Position numbers and translations under genes: made by a program. Under the pieces are notes generated by a model, which saw only the letters and a list, made by a program, of their open reading frames with translations, had not been told where the DNA came from and did no database searches. Positions 15,525 through 25,619 of a stretch of DNA of 39,160 nucleotides are shown here, piece by piece (position 1 is the first letter of the stretch; each line of letters starts with the position of its first letter). The DNA comes from Muribaculaceae bacterium (GTDB lineage Bacteria > Bacteroidota > Bacteroidia > Bacteroidales > Muribaculaceae), in the NCBI GenBank assembly GCA_016290765.1, contig JAEEVE010000005.1, positions 1-39,160 of the forward strand. The letters run 5' to 3'.

Positions 15525-18500
15525 ATGGTAGAAACACTCATGAAGATGAAAAGATTTATCACCCAAGTGCTAGTGTTGCTGGTGTCGTTTTTGGCTCCGG
15601 TGTCGATGTGTGCTATCAGTGGTTACTATAGCGACCCTGGAGGAGGCTCCTACTGGTGCAATGTGTATGTAGCCACGGTGAGCCACGGCAAGAGTTACAG
15701 TTGGTGCACAGGCATTGCCGAGGACACGGGAATGAACAACTTCCGTGGCTTCGAGAGTGAGCATGACGGCAGGCTCTCGGTTGAGTTTCCAACGATTAAA
15801 ATCAAGTTCAGATATCACTATGGGCAACCCAAGGGCTTTGACAAGAATGGTAGTTCGCAGTCGTTCTATGTGATGACGCGCGGCGGCTCGCTCTACAAGA
15901 TTGGCGAGTGGCCTAAGGGCGGTAACTTCACGCAGACCGACTATACCTATGGTGTGATTGGCGAGGGCAAGATGGAGAACGACTGGATGTCGTTCCGCTA
16001 CACCCCTAACCAGAAGGGTCTTGAACAGGTCACCGCCATACAGATTGAGAATGACACCTACTACAAGCAAGACCATTTTTGGCCTTGGGACACCGACTAT
16101 AGTTTCACCATCCATGCGCGCTATCTGCGAAGCTTGGAGATGGACTTCGCCAAATGTCGTGCCGCCAATGTGGAATGGAATTCTCCTGACCAGATAAAAG
16201 TGGCTGCCGACAATAGTTGGCTGCCCAGTTCGATGGGCAGCAATGTGAGCAACTTCAACTACAAGAGCCACTACAAGGTGACGGTGATGGCCGATGGCAA
16301 GAACTACAGCACCGGCAATTTCAGTGTTACAGGCCGTAGCAATAGTTCGATTGGGTTGAATGTGCCTGCCAACAAGGTCTTTCATGTTGACATCGTGCGA
16401 AACACCACGATTTCCTACAAATACAATGGCCGTGATGTGTCGCTGAATCTCAACGAGAACGAGACTGCGTCTAATGAGTACAACAATACCATCAGCGACC
16501 TCCAAGCGTCGCCCAACCAGGTTGAGGGGACGATGTACCTGTCATGGGGCGGCGGCGGCTCGAGCAGCGACGGCGAGTTCCAGATTTATCGCACCGAACT
16601 TGATGAGCACGGTAACTACCTGGGCAACCGCGTACTCGACGGGACAACGAAAAACAAAAACTTCACCGACAATGCCTCTCGCGGCATGGACATTGGCAAA
16701 TATTACCGCTACGAGGTGTTCAAGAAGTTGAACTCGTGGGGCAATGTGGACATCCCCAGCAACCCCGAACCGCTCACCGTGGTTCATGCCGCCGAGGTTC
16801 GCACCAACACGGTTCCTGTCATCCCCTTGCACCTTGTCCAAGATGCTTCGGTGACCGACAACATCAAGATGGACTGGGAGTTTGGCAACATCCCCAAAGC
16901 CGAGAACGACCTCACCTTCAAGGTTCACCGCATTGAGCCCAACGGCACTATCACCCGTAATTACCTGGATGTGGTTGTACCGCGCAACGCCGGCAAGGCC
17001 AGTTTTACCGACGAGAAACCCGAGTCGCCTTGCTCGACCTATGGCTACTTCCTGCAACTTGACCTCGCCGATAACAGAGTGCATTGCTACAGCGACACCG
17101 TCTATGGCCATGTGCTTGACGGAACGACAGTCACCGCGATGAGCGCCACCAAGGGCACAAGCGGCAATGATGTGATTGTAAAGTGGCGCGCTAAGCAAGT
17201 AGGCACGCAGCCTACTCTCTTTGAGGTGCAACGCCGCTTTGTGGGTGGCGGTGAATGGCTGGTAATCCACGAGCAAGAGGGTACCCTCGCCAACTATACC
17301 TACATCGACAACACCACCGAGCCAGGTCGCTACTACGAGTATCGTGTGGTGGCCTACGCTCCCGACTGCGACAGCGAGGCGCATGTCATCAGCAATGCGA
17401 TGAGCGACGTTGGCTTTGCGCAGGCATCGGGTGTCATCAGCGGCCGTGTACAGTTTGACACGGGCACTGCCGTGAGCGATGTGCGGGTGACCATTTCGCG
17501 CGAGAGCGACCCCATGAGCGGCCAGTCGGCCCACAGTCGCAGCGTGCTGGACAAGTGCGACGCCATCACCTTCAAGAATCTGGGTGAAATTATCGCGCCC
17601 AACAAACCATACACGCTGCAGTTCTACGTGCGTCCCGACCGCAGCAGCGCGACGATGACGCTCATGGAATTTCCCAAGCCGCTGAAGTTGAACTACAACA
17701 GCGACGGCGACATGTTTGATGTCGAGTTTGGCGACAATGTGATTGGTTCCATTCCGGCCAACGACTACACACAGTTGTCGGTGATGAGCGAAGTCAACAA
17801 CATCAAAGCCTACATTGCCGGCAACAAGAATGCCGTGTTTGACGAGGCATTAGCCATTCAGCCTGCGCCATTGATGGACAACGATGACGGCTCCAACTAC
17901 CTTCTCAACGAGAGTGGAACGTCGTTAGACGGATGGACGCTGAATGAAGCAGCCTCAAATCAGTGGATTATTCGTGACGATTCGTTCTGTTCGGGTTACA
18001 ACTATGGTACAGCCCATAAGGATGTCAGTGTGTCTGAATCTATCGTCGGCTCCACGGTCGTGGGCTCGGTCACCATACGTTCGCCCTGGGGGGCACGCGA
18101 AGCGCGTGTCACCGCAACCATGATGGATAGTGTTATGAACACCCTGGGCGCGGTAACCATTTGTGACGACCTGACAGCACATGACGAATGGAAAGAGTAT
18201 ACCACTCAGTTTGAGATAGTGCCCGGAACCAGGACCATCCGATATCTGATTGAGGGCCAAGACAAGCCCAACTGGTCGGGCAACTACGGACCGCAGTTCA
18301 AGAACATGAGTCTCGTTTTAAACAGGGTTGACGGCAACAATCTGGTATTGCTTCCCGATTTCCGCGGCAATGTTGACGAGATTCGCGTGTGGAACCGCGC
18401 CCTCACCGGTCAGGAAATCCTCACCGATGTAGACCGCGTTATCAGCAGCGAGGCCGAAGGGCTGAAGGCGTACATCAACTTTGACGAAGGCCTCAAGGAT

Positions 18501-21500
18501 TATGCGTTCGACATGTCATTGACCAATGGCGTGCCCAACGGTCATCATGTCACCTTGGGACCCAACACGCTGCCCAGCGACTTGATTCCCGCCGAGGCGC
18601 AGTTGTCGTCCTATGGCATCACCAACGACAAGGGCGAATACGAGATTCGCAGCATACCGTTCACAGGCAGCGGCACGCGCTACAGCGTGTATCCCTCCAA
18701 GGGCATCCACTCCTTCTCGCCCACCAGCCGTTCGGCATTCATTGGCGGCACATCGCTCACTATCAACAATGTCGACTTCACCGATGTGTCAAGTTTCAAG
18801 GTGAGTGGCACCATCCGCTACAGCGGCACTACCATTCCTGTCGATAGCGTCAGTTTCTATGTCGACGGCATGCCCTGCAACAAGAACGACAAACTCATCT
18901 ACAGCAACGCCAATGGTGAATATGAGATTTCAGTGCCCATCGGCAGCCACTATATCGAGGCTCGCCGCAGCGGACACACCTTTGAGGGTGCCGGCCGCTA
19001 TCCAGTTGCTGAGAACGAGACCTATGAGTTCCTGAACGACACCCATCTGGACTTCTATGACAACACTCTTGTCACCCTTGCCGGCCGCATTACCGGTGGA
19101 AACACCGAGGGTCAGAAGCCGCTGGGCTATGGCGTGAGCGAGAACACCATTGGCAAGGCCATCATCGCCTTGACGCCCCTCGACCACCCGCAGCGCATGC
19201 TCAATGCCGTGCAGCAGGTGCAAGGCACTACCATCGAATGGATTCCTAATGCCGAGGATGTGGCGGTCGAAAGTGCCTCGATCGACATCAACAGCACAGC
19301 CTACCGCGCCGGTGGCAATGTTGACGACGTGAAATATATCTACATCACCACCGATGAGAAGACGGGTGAGTTCAGCGCCAAGGTGCCACCCATCAGATAC
19401 ATGGTTCACAGCGTGACGTTCCCGAACAATGATGAGTTGAATAACGACGAGCGGTTCATGAACATCCCCGCCGTCAACCTCACCAACCCCAACGACACCA
19501 TTTTACCCGACACCGTTTACACGGCTAACCACGAGCCCTTGCCACTGTTCAAGTGCAACAAGAAGCTCATGCTCACCTATCGCAGCAACCCGGTGATTGA
19601 TATCACCCAGATGGGACTTCCTGCCGGTGCCTTCGGTACCGACACCATCACCGTGCGAGATGCCGGCGAGGACATCAAGCTGCCCATCTACTCCTACAAC
19701 GAGGATACCCATGAGGTGACCTACAACTTTGGCTATCCCATCTTCCAACTAGGTAGGAAGTACACCTTCAAGGTTCGAGCCTACGAGCCCTATCGCAATT
19801 ACGACAAGAGCGATGCAGGAGAGTTGTACACCGACATGCTGCGCGACTCGGTCGTCACCTTTGGCAACGAGTTGGGCGAGGCAGCGCTCATTGTCGCCGA
19901 GGCTACCACTGTCAACGGCGTTTCCGTACAACGCGGCGACATGGCGAAACTCGATCCCGAGCAAGTCAAACTTAACTCCGAGGGCGAAGGCTATTACAAT
20001 TGGACTGCCGGTGTCCCCAGCCTCTCGGCACCCTACACGCGCAACATGAATGCCTCGATGGTCATCGATGGTCAGACCAGGTTGTGGAGCAGCGAGGGCT
20101 TGACTGGCATCACCACCGGCGTGGTACCCACGGGCAACAACTTCATCACCGCTGGACCCAGCCGTGTGCAGATGGTGTTACGCGACCCGCCAGGCGATGG
20201 CTCGAGTGCAACTTGGGCTACCGACTCGGTGACCAGCGACTACACCTACACGGTGCGTGGCATCCACAACAATACCGAGATTGGCGTGGACATCCGCGCC
20301 TCGTTGGAACTTGACTTTATTGCTGGCACAGCTTTCTTTGGAAAGGTGACCTACAACAATATTATCCACGAGAACGCCGTCTCGTGGAAGTATGACGTCA
20401 ACAAGACGTGGGACAAGCACAAGTCGGTCACCTACACCAATGGCGAGTCAACGTCCACCAGTTCAACCATTGACTATGTGGGCCGCGACGGTGATGTGTT
20501 CATCGGATACTCGACCAACTACATTATCGGAGCTGCCGACAAGGTGGGCCTGTTCAAGCAGGATGACGGCTCTTGGGCAATCGACATGCAGGAGACCATG
20601 GCGATGGACGAGAAATTCAATACCCATTTTGAGTTCTCGCAGAGCTACATCGAGAACACGCTGTTCAACAACATCTTGCGTACCCGCAACACCTTGCTCA
20701 AGCACATCAACTCGATGAGCGAGATTGAGGAGAATCCCGCACAGGCCACCTACTACACTTTCCTCACCGAGGATGACCCACGCTATGGCACAAGCAACAG
20801 CGACAAGAAAGTGTGGCTCGAACAGGCCGTGACCGACGGCTTTGATGGTCCCAGTTACTATGCCCGCTTCCCCCAAGGCTATGCAGGCTGCGACAGCGTG
20901 CACTGGTGCAACCAGATTATTGAGCAGTGGAAGAAGACACTTGCCGACAACGAGGAGGACAAGATCAAGGCGTTCAATGACCCGAGCAAGAAAATTGGCA
21001 ACGAGTCGTTTGAGCGAGGTTCGTCCATCACCAAGAGCACAGGCGAGAGTACCAAAGATGTCGACAATTCGGTGGAAGTCTTCTCGACAGGACTGGCCTA
21101 CCGGGGCAAGAACGGCTACCTGCTCGACAAGATGGGTGCCATCATCATCTCGAACACCGACATTGGATACCACCAGACCAAGTACGACGTTGATGAGACA
21201 ACCACCAGCGAAAGGTTCTCTTATACACTCAACGACACGCAGCGTGGCAACGCTCACACGGTAGACATTTTTAAATCGCCCAAGGGCTGGTCACCCATCT
21301 TCCGCACCCGTGGCGGACAGACACGCTGCCCCTACGAAGGCGAGACACGCACCAAGTACTACGAGCCCTTAGGACAGTTGCTCGACTATGCTACGATGAA
21401 GAGCGACAATCCGCACATCTCATTGCCCGTGCGCAACTTTGTCGACATTCCAGCCGGACAAGAGGCGCAGGTGCAGGTAGTGTTCACCAACGAGAGCGAG

Positions 21501-24500
21501 ACCCACGAGGCACTCACCTCGGCCATCGTCTATGTCGATGCAGGTTCCAATCCCGATGGCTTGCAAGTCTACATGGACGGCATGCCGCTGACCAGCGGAG
21601 TCGAGATGTGGATTGAGTACGGTGTACCTATCACCAAGACGCTTAACATCAAGCAGAGCGACAACTCCATCCTTGACTACAACGACATCACCCTGTTCCT
21701 TGCCAACTCGTGCAAGCCCGAGAGGTGGATTTATGAGACCGCGTCGTTCTCGGCCCACTTTGTGCCCGCAGCACCCGATGTGATGCTCAAACTCGACAAG
21801 AACGTGCTCAACCTACGCGCCGTCAACAGTGGCGAGCAAGTCGTCGCCACCATCAGCGACATCAACCGCATGTTCACTGGTTTCAAGGGCGTACGCCTCA
21901 AGTACCGCTTTGCCGGCGACAGCCGTTGGATCACCGCACACGAGTGGCTGACCAAGGCCTCCTACCTCACCGACGGTGTGGAGAACGAGACACAGTCGCT
22001 CCTGCCCACCGACAAGCCCAACATCACCTACGACCTACAATTGCCCAACATCGACGGACTGTATGTTGTCGCTGCCGAGAGTATGTGCATCCTGGGAGGC
22101 AAGGAATATACCGCTATGACCCCAGAATATGAAGTGATTCGCGACACCCGCGGACCCAAGTTGCTGGGACAGGCCTATCCCAACACGGGATTGCTCACAC
22201 CCACCGACGACATCCGCATCAAGTTCAACGAGGACATCCGTGAGAGTTATCTCACAAAGGATGACAACTTCTTCATCACCGGCTCGCTCAACGATGCCCA
22301 GGTCAACCACGATGTGTCGCTGCAGTTCAACGGCACGCCTGTCGAGACCGATGCTTACTTGCCCATTGCCAACACCAGTTTCGCTTCCACGCTATGGCTC
22401 AAGCGCAAGGGCAGCGGCACCATCGTCGAGCATGGCACCGAGGGCAATCAACTCAAGGTCGCCATCAACCAGGCAGGTCATGTTGAAGCCACGATCAATG
22501 AAATTACCATCGAGTCAACGGATGTCGTGCCCATGGACAAGTGGGTGTTCCTCGCGATGAACTATGTCAAGGGTGCGGCCAACCAAAACACGCTCACGGT
22601 GCTCATGGCCGACGACGGCAACGAGACCATGCTCTTCGACGAGGCCATCATGCCCGACTACAACAGCAATGGCCGCTTGACGTTGGGACGCGATTTCACC
22701 GGCATGATGCATGAACTCGTCCTGTGGGCCAAGAACTGCCCCGTGCGCACCCTCTTGGCACAGAAGGATGAGGTGGTAGCGCCCTATCTGCCCGGACTGG
22801 TAGGATACTGGAAGATGAACGAGGGACATGGCACAACGGTGACCGACTATGCACGCTCGCGCAATATGCACTTGCCCGCCGAGTCGTGGAACATCGAGAA
22901 CACCAACCTCGCTGCCCACCTCGACGGCGAGCACACCATCAAGATTCCCATCGGGTCTATTGCTCCTCGCGAGACCGACAGTTATGTGGTCGAGACCTGG
23001 TTCCGTGGCGAGAAGGACATGAACGCCCGCAATACCCTGCTTTCGGTCACCGACCGCCTGTCCATCGGCTTTGACTATGACAACTCGATGATCTTGCACA
23101 TCTATAACGACACCTTGTCGTCGCTCGTGTCCAATGGCCTGCCCATTGTCTTGACCAACGTCAATTACAACGATGGCAACTGGCACCATCTGGCGCTCAA
23201 TGTGCATCGTGGTGTGAGTGCTGTGGTCTATATCGATGGTAAGGCGGTGAAGACCCTTGCCGAGCAGCAACTGCCGGCTCCCGCCGGTGACTATCTCTAT
23301 GTGGGCTCCATCCTCAAGCGCAATGCCGACACCGAGATATTGGAAGAGAAACACAAGTATGTCGGCGACATCGACGAAATTCGTGTGTGGAATGTGGCTT
23401 GCGACGGCACCTCGGTAATTGCCAACCGCTATAACCAGGTTGACACGGCCGACGTGGCGGGATTGATAGCCTACTACCCCATGGAGCGCCAAGTGCTCGA
23501 TGCCAATGGCAACATCATCACCGAGTTCAGCCTCAACAACAAGGCTCCTAAAGCGACACAATTTGGCATCGTTCAAGCTCTGGGCGATGGCGTGGTGAAG
23601 GCCAACACGGCTCCTGCCCTGCGCACCGCCCCGCTCAAGCAGAATCTGGACTTTGAGTACACCGCCTCGAGCAACGAGATTTACATCAACCTGCGCACAC
23701 TGCCGTCGCGCATGCAGGGCAACCTGCTCACTTTCATCGTCAAGAACGTACGCGACATGCAGGACAACCTCTCCGAGACCGTCACCTGGAGTGCCGTGGT
23801 CGACTACAACACCCTGGAATGGGACGAGGAAGGTATCGATGTCGTCAAAGACCGATTGAGCGATTACAACGTCACCGCCGTGCTGCGTAACAAGGGTCGC
23901 GAGAGCGGACACTTTACCATCACAGGACTGCCCAACTGGATTGTGCCGTCAACGGCCGAGGGCGTGCTTGCCCTTGGCGAGAGCCTGCCCATCCAGTTCA
24001 CCTTCGGTGCCGATGCGCCCGTGGGCACTCATCTGGTTTATGCCTATGCCGTCAACGACGACGACATCTGCTCGCCGCTGCTGTTCCGTGTCACCATCAC
24101 CGGCAACGAACCCTTGTGGAGCGTCAACCCTGCCGACTATGAGAGTTCGATGAACATCATCGGACAAATCTACTTCGAAGACAAGATTTGCAGCATCCCC
24201 AACACGCGCATTGCAGCCTTCGTCGATGGCGAGTGCCGCGGCGTAGCATCGCCCCGTCTGGTGACCAGCCGTGACGCTTACTTCGTCAACATGGTTATTT
24301 ATGGCTTACAAGACATCACCCAGTCACAACCCATCACCTTCCGCATCTATGATTCTGAGCAAGGTGTGGTATTGGGCAATGTGGTGACCAAGTACAAGGG
24401 CCAGACGCTGAACTTGACCTATCGTCCCAACGACCTCATTGGCGACTATGACAACCCTGTCATGTGGATTGCATCCGAACAAATTGAGCAAGTGTGCTAT

Positions 24501-25619
24501 CTGCAAAACGGCTGGAACTGGATTTCGCTTTATGCCGAGCCCGACCAGCCCGATCTGGAAAGTGTCTTTGGCCATGCCAAGGTGTTCAACACCATTAAAG
24601 GCAAGGAAGGATTCGCCATGAATAGTGGCACCAAGTGGGCCTCTACAGGTCTCGACACGCTGGCCGTTGGCAACATGTACAAGTTGAAGACTAAGTCCGA
24701 CGTCGTGGTCAACATCTCGGGTAACCGAATTGACACACGCACGGCAACCCAGACCATCTATCCCGGCTGGAACTGGATTGGACCGCTCTCGATCTACAAC
24801 CTGAGCCTAGCCGAGGCCTTTGCCGACCTGAACCCGACCCGCGGTGACATCATCAAGAGCAAGGATCAAGTCGCCTTCTACGACGGCTATAAGTGGGAAG
24901 GCGACCTGGGCGCAGTCGTGCCAGGAATGGGCTACTACTACAAGTCCAACGGAACCGAGGCTGTGACCTTCCGCTATCCCACCATCGATGCCACCTACAA
25001 CCAGGCTCCCGCCCGCGTGGTGCGTGTGCCCGCTCACTCGCCATTCACGCCTGTCGACCATCATCAGTTCAGCGACAACATGAACGTGGTGGCACATGTA
25101 ATGAAGGATGATGTCCTTGTCGATACGCTCACTGTTGCCGCCTTTGTCGACGGTCAGTGCCGCGGAGTCACCGCCGCCACCGACGATGGCTACTACCTGC
25201 TCACTGTTGCTGGCAATGCCGAGGAGACAGGCAAGAAGGTCTACTTTGCCACTGTCATTGACGGCGAGGTGGTGTGGATGAACGAGCACCTGCAATGGGG
25301 CAGCGATGTTGTCTATGGCGACCTTGATGTGCCCAGCATCTTCACCATCGCCAACAGCGGAGTGAATGACGTGAACGCACAGAACAACCAGATAGTTATC
25401 ACACCCACTCTGGTGCATGACATGATTTATGTGAAGTCGGGCAGTGAGTTGAAGTCGGTGCGAGTATTCGCTCCCAATGGTGCCCGCCTCGACGAGGTGA
25501 GCCGAATCAGCGACAACAACACCTCGCTCAACCTGAGCCACCTGCCCGCAGGTGTCTATCTGGTCGAAGCCATCACTGTCAATGGCATGCATGCCGTGAA
25601 ACGTATTGTGAAGCGATGA
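15525..25619 (+). CDS. Giant multi-domain T9SS-type cell-surface protein (3364 residues)
   Basis: The signal peptide is best read from M6 (15540) or M8 (15546): MKRFITQVLVLLVSFLAP. In order: unassigned beta-rich head (to about 320); three fibronectin-III-like modules (about 320-415, 430-535, 535-625, with YYRYEVFKK and YYEYRVVAYAP); a carboxypeptidase-regulatory-like domain from 634 interrupted by a LamG-like module (about 670-995, DEIRVWN at 951) and completed near 1025-1075; a second regulatory-like domain (1092-1170); a large unassigned middle (about 1400-2060); an SbsA-type Ig domain starting near 2207, interrupted by two LamG-like modules (about 2268-2410 and 2456-2640, second DEIRVWN at 2616) and closing near 2710-2770; paired AFVDG(E/Q)CRG modules (about 2902, 3208) around two GWNWI repeats (2996, 3081); and a T9SS type A sorting domain (3280-3364). 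Likely an adhesin or glycan-binding protein. Confidence 0.88.
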   Translation: MVETLMKMKRFITQVLVLLVSFLAPVSMCAISGYYSDPGGGSYWCNVYVATVSHGKSYSWCTGIAEDTGMNNFRGFESEHDGRLSVEFPTIKIKFRYHYGQPKGFDKNGSSQSFYVMTRGGSLYKIGEWPKGGNFTQTDYTYGVIGEGKMENDWMSFRYTPNQKGLEQVTAIQIENDTYYKQDHFWPWDTDYSFTIHARYLRSLEMDFAKCRAANVEWNSPDQIKVAADNSWLPSSMGSNVSNFNYKSHYKVTVMADGKNYSTGNFSVTGRSNSSIGLNVPANKVFHVDIVRNTTISYKYNGRDVSLNLNENETASNEYNNTISDLQASPNQVEGTMYLSWGGGGSSSDGEFQIYRTELDEHGNYLGNRVLDGTTKNKNFTDNASRGMDIGKYYRYEVFKKLNSWGNVDIPSNPEPLTVVHAAEVRTNTVPVIPLHLVQDASVTDNIKMDWEFGNIPKAENDLTFKVHRIEPNGTITRNYLDVVVPRNAGKASFTDEKPESPCSTYGYFLQLDLADNRVHCYSDTVYGHVLDGTTVTAMSATKGTSGNDVIVKWRAKQVGTQPTLFEVQRRFVGGGEWLVIHEQEGTLANYTYIDNTTEPGRYYEYRVVAYAPDCDSEAHVISNAMSDVGFAQASGVISGRVQFDTGTAVSDVRVTISRESDPMSGQSAHSRSVLDKCDAITFKNLGEIIAPNKPYTLQFYVRPDRSSATMTLMEFPKPLKLNYNSDGDMFDVEFGDNVIGSIPANDYTQLSVMSEVNNIKAYIAGNKNAVFDEALAIQPAPLMDNDDGSNYLLNESGTSLDGWTLNEAASNQWIIRDDSFCSGYNYGTAHKDVSVSESIVGSTVVGSVTIRSPWGAREARVTATMMDSVMNTLGAVTICDDLTAHDEWKEYTTQFEIVPGTRTIRYLIEGQDKPNWSGNYGPQFKNMSLVLNRVDGNNLVLLPDFRGNVDEIRVWNRALTGQEILTDVDRVISSEAEGLKAYINFDEGLKDYAFDMSLTNGVPNGHHVTLGPNTLPSDLIPAEAQLSSYGITNDKGEYEIRSIPFTGSGTRYSVYPSKGIHSFSPTSRSAFIGGTSLTINNVDFTDVSSFKVSGTIRYSGTTIPVDSVSFYVDGMPCNKNDKLIYSNANGEYEISVPIGSHYIEARRSGHTFEGAGRYPVAENETYEFLNDTHLDFYDNTLVTLAGRITGGNTEGQKPLGYGVSENTIGKAIIALTPLDHPQRMLNAVQQVQGTTIEWIPNAEDVAVESASIDINSTAYRAGGNVDDVKYIYITTDEKTGEFSAKVPPIRYMVHSVTFPNNDELNNDERFMNIPAVNLTNPNDTILPDTVYTANHEPLPLFKCNKKLMLTYRSNPVIDITQMGLPAGAFGTDTITVRDAGEDIKLPIYSYNEDTHEVTYNFGYPIFQLGRKYTFKVRAYEPYRNYDKSDAGELYTDMLRDSVVTFGNELGEAALIVAEATTVNGVSVQRGDMAKLDPEQVKLNSEGEGYYNWTAGVPSLSAPYTRNMNASMVIDGQTRLWSSEGLTGITTGVVPTGNNFITAGPSRVQMVLRDPPGDGSSATWATDSVTSDYTYTVRGIHNNTEIGVDIRASLELDFIAGTAFFGKVTYNNIIHENAVSWKYDVNKTWDKHKSVTYTNGESTSTSSTIDYVGRDGDVFIGYSTNYIIGAADKVGLFKQDDGSWAIDMQETMAMDEKFNTHFEFSQSYIENTLFNNILRTRNTLLKHINSMSEIEENPAQATYYTFLTEDDPRYGTSNSDKKVWLEQAVTDGFDGPSYYARFPQGYAGCDSVHWCNQIIEQWKKTLADNEEDKIKAFNDPSKKIGNESFERGSSITKSTGESTKDVDNSVEVFSTGLAYRGKNGYLLDKMGAIIISNTDIGYHQTKYDVDETTTSERFSYTLNDTQRGNAHTVDIFKSPKGWSPIFRTRGGQTRCPYEGETRTKYYEPLGQLLDYATMKSDNPHISLPVRNFVDIPAGQEAQVQVVFTNESETHEALTSAIVYVDAGSNPDGLQVYMDGMPLTSGVEMWIEYGVPITKTLNIKQSDNSILDYNDITLFLANSCKPERWIYETASFSAHFVPAAPDVMLKLDKNVLNLRAVNSGEQVVATISDINRMFTGFKGVRLKYRFAGDSRWITAHEWLTKASYLTDGVENETQSLLPTDKPNITYDLQLPNIDGLYVVAAESMCILGGKEYTAMTPEYEVIRDTRGPKLLGQAYPNTGLLTPTDDIRIKFNEDIRESYLTKDDNFFITGSLNDAQVNHDVSLQFNGTPVETDAYLPIANTSFASTLWLKRKGSGTIVEHGTEGNQLKVAINQAGHVEATINEITIESTDVVPMDKWVFLAMNYVKGAANQNTLTVLMADDGNETMLFDEAIMPDYNSNGRLTLGRDFTGMMHELVLWAKNCPVRTLLAQKDEVVAPYLPGLVGYWKMNEGHGTTVTDYARSRNMHLPAESWNIENTNLAAHLDGEHTIKIPIGSIAPRETDSYVVETWFRGEKDMNARNTLLSVTDRLSIGFDYDNSMILHIYNDTLSSLVSNGLPIVLTNVNYNDGNWHHLALNVHRGVSAVVYIDGKAVKTLAEQQLPAPAGDYLYVGSILKRNADTEILEEKHKYVGDIDEIRVWNVACDGTSVIANRYNQVDTADVAGLIAYYPMERQVLDANGNIITEFSLNNKAPKATQFGIVQALGDGVVKANTAPALRTAPLKQNLDFEYTASSNEIYINLRTLPSRMQGNLLTFIVKNVRDMQDNLSETVTWSAVVDYNTLEWDEEGIDVVKDRLSDYNVTAVLRNKGRESGHFTITGLPNWIVPSTAEGVLALGESLPIQFTFGADAPVGTHLVYAYAVNDDDICSPLLFRVTITGNEPLWSVNPADYESSMNIIGQIYFEDKICSIPNTRIAAFVDGECRGVASPRLVTSRDAYFVNMVIYGLQDITQSQPITFRIYDSEQGVVLGNVVTKYKGQTLNLTYRPNDLIGDYDNPVMWIASEQIEQVCYLQNGWNWISLYAEPDQPDLESVFGHAKVFNTIKGKEGFAMNSGTKWASTGLDTLAVGNMYKLKTKSDVVVNISGNRIDTRTATQTIYPGWNWIGPLSIYNLSLAEAFADLNPTRGDIIKSKDQVAFYDGYKWEGDLGAVVPGMGYYYKSNGTEAVTFRYPTIDATYNQAPARVVRVPAHSPFTPVDHHQFSDNMNVVAHVMKDDVLVDTLTVAAFVDGQCRGVTAATDDGYYLLTVAGNAEETGKKVYFATVIDGEVVWMNEHLQWGSDVVYGDLDVPSIFTIANSGVNDVNAQNNQIVITPTLVHDMIYVKSGSELKSVRVFAPNGARLDEVSRISDNNTSLNLSHLPAGVYLVEAITVNGMHAVKRIVKR

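Noticed and set aside
22515-23912. Long open frame on the minus strand (465 codons)
   Set aside because: It lies wholly inside the giant surface protein gene, whose domains are clear on the plus strand; the product shows no family features.
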